From Porticoccaceae bacterium UBA1989 (GTDB lineage Bacteria > Pseudomonadota > Gammaproteobacteria > Pseudomonadales > Porticoccaceae), in assembly GCA_002335945.1 (NCBI GenBank), contig DDDD01000057.1:1-57923 (forward strand): 57,923 nt of DNA. The letters are read 5' to 3'. The notes under the pieces were generated by a model. That model saw only the letters and a program-made list of their open reading frames with translations, did no database searches and was not told the origin of the DNA. Each line of letters opens with the position of its first letter. The stretch's first letter is position 1. Positions 53,660 to 57,923 of this stretch are shown piece by piece. The position numbers and the translations under genes were made by a program.

Positions 53660-53973
53660 TGGATGGCCTGAACATTCCACTTAATCATATTCTCCTAGTG
53701 TCATCTCTTCTGTTTGCTATCGGCATGATGGGTTTGATGATTCGGCGCAATATTATTTTTATCCTGATGTCTCTTGAAGTGATGCTTAATTCTGCGGCTC
53801 TGGCATTTGTTGCTGCGGGCGCTCACTGGGGGCAGCCGGATGGGCAAATTGTATTTATGTTGATTCTTACAGTTGCAGCTGCCGAAGTGGCGGTGGGGTT
53901 GGGTCTAGTGCTGCAGGTGCAGAAGCGATTTAAAACATTAGATATGGACCATGCTAACAGGATGAGGGGTTAA
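53659..53973 (+). CDS. nuoK: NADH-quinone oxidoreductase subunit K
   Basis: Small antiporter-like subunit of 104 residues with three helices. The two buried glutamates needed for proton transfer are seen in MSLEVMLNSAALAF and AAAEVAVGLGL. The N-terminus and length are standard. nuoL starts three bases after its stop. Confidence 0.97.
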   Translation: MDGLNIPLNHILLVSSLLFAIGMMGLMIRRNIIFILMSLEVMLNSAALAFVAAGAHWGQPDGQIVFMLILTVAAAEVAVGLGLVLQVQKRFKTLDMDHANRMRG

Positions 53974-53975
53974 TA

Positions 53976-55823
53976 ATGCGCGAGCTTATTTGGCTGATTC
54001 CACTTATCCCGCTACTTAGTTCAGTGATCCTAATGCTCGCTGGCAGTCGATTGCCGCGTCTGATGATTGGTATTACTGGGGTAGGCTCGGTTGGCCTTGC
54101 TGCTCTATTAACATTGACCACTGGCCTTAATTTTATGGCTAACCCAGAGCCATTCCAGGTAACCCTATGGACCTGGATGCAGGTGGGGAGTTTTGCACCT
54201 GGGGTCGCCTTTTATTTTGATGGCCTGACACTGGTGATGATGTCGGTGATTACTGGGGTAGGTTTTTTAATTCATCTTTTTTCCACAGAATTTATGGAAC
54301 GGGATGAGAGTTATGCCCGTTACTTTGCCTATTTAAATATGTTTGTGGCGGCCATGTTAGTGCTGGTGATGGCGGACAATTTACTGCTGCTTTATTTGGG
54401 TTGGGAAGGCGTAGGGGTCTGTAGCTATTTGTTGGTTGGTTTCTGGTACCAAAATAGCGCCAATGGTCAGGCGGCACGCAAGGCCTTTATCGTGACGCGT
54501 ATTGGTGACACGGCCATGGCCCTGGGTCTATTTTTATTGTTTACCGAGTTGGGTACCTTGGATATCCAGGCCATGGTCGGGATTGCTAACGAGACCTGGC
54601 AGGTTGGTGACAACGTTGCTCTGATTGCCTGTCTGTTATTGCTTGCGGGTGCTGTGGGCAAGTCAGCTCAGTTACCACTGCATACCTGGTTGCCCGATGC
54701 GATGGCTGGCCCGACGCCGGTCAGTGCCTTGATTCATGCGGCCACTATGGTGACTGCGGGCGTTTATTTAATTGCTCGTACCCATGGACTGTTTTTACTG
54801 GCCCCCGAGGCGATGATGGCGGTGGCGATTATTGGTATAGCGACTACATTGATGGCGGCTTTTACGGCATTGATGCAGTCGGATATTAAACGGATTCTTG
54901 CCTACTCTACGATTAGTCAGATCGGTTATATGTTTCTGGCCCTGGGTGTGGGTGCCTGGACTGCGGGTATCTTCCATCTTATGACCCATGCCTTTTTTAA
55001 AGCACTTCTATTTTTGGGGTCTGGCGCCATTATTCACTGTCTGCACCATGAGCATAATATTTTTAAAATGGGTGGGTTGCGCACCAGAATGCCGGTGACC
55101 TTTTGGAGCTTTATGATTGGCTCGGCGGCGCTGGCGGCACTGCCTATGACTAGTGGTTTCTTTAGTAAGGACCAAATTTTACTGCAGGCTTATCAGATGC
55201 CGGGTATGGGTCCCTGGCTTTGGTTGGCAGGTTTGCTGGGTGCGCTACTGACGGCGATCTATAGTTTTCGGTTGGTCTTTGTGGTGTTCTTTGGGGCCGC
55301 TAAGACAGAGCCAGATAAAGATACTGGCTGGCGCATGGCGGTACCTCTGACGGTCCTCTGCGGACTTTCGCTGATTGGTGGTTACTTTATTATTCCGGTG
55401 CAGGATGTTTTCCTTGCGGGCAGTGGAGATCACCCTGCGCACTGGGTTGAATATGTCTCTATCGCTGTACCCTTAGTTGGTGTGTTGCTGGCCTATCTTA
55501 TTTTTCATACGGGTCAACTTAAGGTGGATGGCGTAGTTAACTCAAAAGTGGGTCAGACATTGCGTCAGTTTTGGCTGAGTGGCTGGGGTATCGATTGGCT
55601 CTATGACAGACTTTTTGTTCGGCCCTATTATGCGATATCTGGAATGCTTAAGTCGGAACCGGTGGATGCCGTTTATGGATTGATAGTGGCCATTAATCAA
55701 ACCTTTAATCACTGGCTCAGCCGGGCTCAGACTGGCCGAATGCGTTGGTACATTGTCAGCATGGTATTTGGCTTAGTGGTACTGCTCACGCTCGCGCTAC
55801 AGATCTCCCCGGAGGTGCTCTGA
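53976..55823 (+). CDS. nuoL: NADH-quinone oxidoreductase subunit L
   Basis: Distal proton-pumping subunit of 615 residues, related to Mrp antiporters. Key residues include Glu in LLYLGWEGVGVCSYLLVGFW, Lys in GAVGKSAQLPLHTWLPDAMAG and Lys in QSDIKRILAYSTISQIGYM-type sequence. The C-terminal lateral helix and last transmembrane helix are present. The stop overlaps the nuoM start by one base in TGATG. Confidence 0.97.
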   Translation: MRELIWLIPLIPLLSSVILMLAGSRLPRLMIGITGVGSVGLAALLTLTTGLNFMANPEPFQVTLWTWMQVGSFAPGVAFYFDGLTLVMMSVITGVGFLIHLFSTEFMERDESYARYFAYLNMFVAAMLVLVMADNLLLLYLGWEGVGVCSYLLVGFWYQNSANGQAARKAFIVTRIGDTAMALGLFLLFTELGTLDIQAMVGIANETWQVGDNVALIACLLLLAGAVGKSAQLPLHTWLPDAMAGPTPVSALIHAATMVTAGVYLIARTHGLFLLAPEAMMAVAIIGIATTLMAAFTALMQSDIKRILAYSTISQIGYMFLALGVGAWTAGIFHLMTHAFFKALLFLGSGAIIHCLHHEHNIFKMGGLRTRMPVTFWSFMIGSAALAALPMTSGFFSKDQILLQAYQMPGMGPWLWLAGLLGALLTAIYSFRLVFVVFFGAAKTEPDKDTGWRMAVPLTVLCGLSLIGGYFIIPVQDVFLAGSGDHPAHWVEYVSIAVPLVGVLLAYLIFHTGQLKVDGVVNSKVGQTLRQFWLSGWGIDWLYDRLFVRPYYAISGMLKSEPVDAVYGLIVAINQTFNHWLSRAQTGRMRWYIVSMVFGLVVLLTLALQISPEVL

Positions 55824-57325
55824 TGGTTATGGTTAACCTGATATTGATACTGCTGGTGGGTGGTGTACTGGCTTTGCTGTCTGAGCGGGTCAATGAAAAT
55901 ATGCCGCGCAGAGTGGCACTGGCGGTGGTGCTGTTTGACCTGATTTATTTTTTGAACTTTCTATCGGGTATGCCCGATCTGACTCAGCTGCAGGCGCCCT
56001 TACCCAATGATCCCAGTACCTGGTTGATGCACTTTAAGGCGGATTGGATTCCGGCTTTTGGTATTAGTATAGAGTTCGCACTCGATGGTATTAGCATGCT
56101 CATGGTGCTGTTAACGCTTGTCCTGGGTGCGGTGGCGGTGAGCGCTTCTTGGACTGATGTTATTGTGCGGCGTGGATTCTTTGAAGCCAACCTGCTGTGG
56201 ACGCTGGCTGGTGTGCTGGGGGTTTTTATGGCCCTGGATCTGTTTTTGTTTTTCCTGTTTTGGGAAGTCATGTTAATTCCCATGTATTTTATGATCGCTA
56301 TCTGGGGTCATGAAAATCGTGGCTATGCGGCCATGAAGTTCTTTATCTTTACGCAGGCCAGCGGCCTGCTTATGTTGGTCTCTATACTGGCACTGGTTGC
56401 GGTTAATCAGAGTGCCACGGGGCAGTGGAGCTTTAGTTATTTCGATCTACTCAATACTCCTATGGCCGAGGCGGCCGCTCACTGGCTAATGCTGGGGTTC
56501 TTTATTGCCTTTGTGGTGAAGTTACCCGTGTTTCCCTTTCATACTTGGTTGCCCGATGCTCACACTCAGGCGCCGACTGCGGGCAGTGTAATTCTGGCGG
56601 GTATTCTGTTGAAGACCGGTGCCTATGGTCTGATTCGTTTTGCCGTGCCGCTGTTTCCTCAGGCGGCGATGGATTTCTCTTATGTGGCGATGGTGCTTGG
56701 TGCGGTTGGCGTGGTTTATGGCGCCGTGCTGGCCTTTGCGCAAACTGACTTTAAACGCCTTATTGCCTATAGCAGTGTCAGCCATATGGGCTTTGTACTG
56801 TTGGGGGTTTATGCCTGGAATGAGCTGGCGCTGCAGGGTGCAGTGATGCAAATGGTGGCTCATGGTTTTAGTACCGCGGCACTGTTTATGATTGCTGGTT
56901 CTTTACAGGAGCGGCTGCATACCAGAGATATGCGCGAGATGGGTGGCCTGTGGCAACAGATGCCGCGCATGGGTGCGGTCGCTATGTTCTTCGTGGTGGC
57001 CTCATTGGGACTGCCCGGTCTGGGAAACTTTGTTGCCGAATTCCTGGTGCTGTTGGGTCTCTTTCAGGTTGATCCCTGGCTTACGGCAGTGGCCGCTCTG
57101 GGGCTTATTACAGGGGCAGCCTATTCGTTAATTCTAATGCAGCGCGCCTTTCAGGGAGAGCCCAATCCAACCTTAGCGGATCAGGGACTGATAGATTTTG
57201 GTCCTCGTGAAATGCTGACCATGGCCGTTATGATGCTAGCACTTATTGGCCTAGGTATTTTTCCTCAGCCGGTTTTGGATATTGCTCAGCCAGTGCTGCA
57301 AAGTTTGCTGGAGGTGACCCGATGA
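55823..57325 (+). CDS. nuoM: NADH-quinone oxidoreductase subunit M
   Basis: Second antiporter-like proton pump, 500 residues with about 14 helices. The pump motif Glu lies in FLFFLFWEVMLIPMYFMI, and lysines lie in FVVKLPVFPFHTWLPDAH and AQTDFKRLIAYSSVSHMGF. I chose ATG 55823, which overlaps the nuoL stop and follows GGAGG at 55811-55815; the frame is open 78 bases further back inside nuoL. It overlaps nuoN by four bases. Confidence 0.96.
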   Translation: MVMVNLILILLVGGVLALLSERVNENMPRRVALAVVLFDLIYFLNFLSGMPDLTQLQAPLPNDPSTWLMHFKADWIPAFGISIEFALDGISMLMVLLTLVLGAVAVSASWTDVIVRRGFFEANLLWTLAGVLGVFMALDLFLFFLFWEVMLIPMYFMIAIWGHENRGYAAMKFFIFTQASGLLMLVSILALVAVNQSATGQWSFSYFDLLNTPMAEAAAHWLMLGFFIAFVVKLPVFPFHTWLPDAHTQAPTAGSVILAGILLKTGAYGLIRFAVPLFPQAAMDFSYVAMVLGAVGVVYGAVLAFAQTDFKRLIAYSSVSHMGFVLLGVYAWNELALQGAVMQMVAHGFSTAALFMIAGSLQERLHTRDMREMGGLWQQMPRMGAVAMFFVVASLGLPGLGNFVAEFLVLLGLFQVDPWLTAVAALGLITGAAYSLILMQRAFQGEPNPTLADQGLIDFGPREMLTMAVMMLALIGLGIFPQPVLDIAQPVLQSLLEVTR

Positions 57326-57923
57326 ACGGACAATTAATGATGGCACTGATGCCCATTCTGGTGCTGTCCCTGACTGCTGTTGTACTGATGATACAGGCGT
57401 CGGTGAAACGGGATCAGTCCGTGGCCTGGGTGATTACCGCCCTGGGTTTATTATTGGCGCTCTGGGGTGCAGGTTATGCTCGAGGGTTTACTCAGCCAGT
57501 GACGGTGTTGCTAATGGTGGATGACTGGGGTCTATTTTTTACCACCTTGATTTTAGTAGCTGCGCTGGTGACATTGATTCTATCCAAGGATACTTTTTCC
57601 CCAGAGGGCGAGCGCAAAGAGGAATATTATCTACTGCTGGTGCTCAGCGTTTTAGGGGCAGTGATATTGATACAGTCTAGCCACATGGTGTCTCTACTGT
57701 TAGGTATGGAACTGATGGGTGTGGCGCTCTATGCCATGATCGCCTTTCCAGAAAAGGGCCAGCGTCCTCTCGAAGCGGCGATTAAGTATTTAGTTTTGTC
57801 AGCCTGCGCCTCGGTGATGCTGCTTTATGGTTTTGCATTGATCTATGCCGCAACCGGTGAATTGAGCTATGCAGGCATTGGGCTAAAAGCATCCATCGCC
57901 TATGATCAAAATCCAATACTACT
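57322..57923 (+). CDS. nuoN: NADH-quinone oxidoreductase subunit N, N-terminal part
   Basis: Third antiporter-like subunit; 200 residues are visible and the gene runs off the window end. My own translation starts MNGQLMMALMPILVLSLTAV and continues with alternating hydrophobic helices. The family signature with the pump glutamate is visible as SLLLGMELMGVALYAM, followed by EAAIKYLVLSACASVMLLYG. The start overlaps the nuoM stop in ATGA. Confidence 0.93.
   Translation, partial: MNGQLMMALMPILVLSLTAVVLMIQASVKRDQSVAWVITALGLLLALWGAGYARGFTQPVTVLLMVDDWGLFFTTLILVAALVTLILSKDTFSPEGERKEEYYLLLVLSVLGAVILIQSSHMVSLLLGMELMGVALYAMIAFPEKGQRPLEAAIKYLVLSACASVMLLYGFALIYAATGELSYAGIGLKASIAYDQNPIL

Noticed and set aside
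1..57923. tRNA genes, rRNA, CRISPR array, insertion sequences or prophage
   Set aside because: I found no cloverleaf sequence, no regularly spaced repeats and no transposase, integrase or phage protein among the reading frames. The window is core genome.

Overview
The window is chromosomal DNA of a gammaproteobacterium. It is almost entirely core housekeeping genes, tightly packed, with moderate base composition. Several runs of genes keep the order I know from Pseudomonas aeruginosa and, in part, Escherichia coli. These are mrcA-pilMNOPQ-aroK-aroB-gltB-gltD-hemE, rsgA-rhdA-psd / orn / queG-nnr-tsaE-amidase-mutL-miaA-hfq-hflX-hflK-hflC-DUF2065-hisZ-purA, yrfG-hslR-hslO-pckA, and a nuoA-N operon with fused nuoCD. 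That pattern, together with an MutL carrying an endonuclease motif and no dam beside aroB, suggests a Pseudomonadales/Cellvibrionales lineage. A marine Porticoccaceae/SAR92-like organism is my guess, and nothing in the window proves it. I see no tRNA, rRNA, CRISPR array, prophage, insertion sequence or transposase.

Layout. Positions 1-3254: the end of a beta-hydroxyacid dehydrogenase gene, an M18 aminopeptidase, trpS and a lipoprotein cytochrome c5. Positions 3372-9617, minus strand: mrcA, yrfG, hslR, hslO and pckA. Positions 9754-14896: pilMNOPQ (type IV pilus alignment complex and secretin). Positions 14893-23819: aroK, aroB, gltB, gltD and hemE. Position 23969 onward: a DUF3391 plus degenerate HD-GYP protein that sits at the joint between two conserved gene blocks. 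Positions 25422-28233, minus strand: rsgA, rhdA and psd. Then orn (plus), queG (minus), and from 30053 a long plus-strand run: nnr, tsaE, an amidase gene, mutL, miaA, hfq, hflX, hflK, hflC, a DUF2065 gene, hisZ and purA. A lone MAPEG gene (minus) and a 481-base non-coding leader precede nuoA to nuoN. NuoN is cut by the window end.

How the genes work together. mrcA and the pil genes diverge from one intergenic region and both act at the cell envelope. aroK/aroB feed aromatic synthesis, gltBD assimilate ammonia, and hemE makes heme, which the cytochrome needs. The hfq region combines RNA chaperoning, tRNA modification (miaA, tsaE, queG), mismatch repair and membrane protease control (hflKC). 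The nuo operon encodes all subunits of NADH:quinone oxidoreductase.

I did not find a convincing new multi-gene system. The observations most worth checking are non-coding or sub-gene features. They include a folded palindromic element wedged between nuoI and nuoJ, and a compact terminator/promoter/dyad arrangement between hflC and the DUF2065 gene. They also include an in-frame 18-base tandem repeat inside tsaE, a hairpin that may mask the nuoA ribosome binding site, a hairpin around the pilN stop codon, an acidic insert in PilQ, and an HD-GYP protein that has lost its metal-binding histidine.
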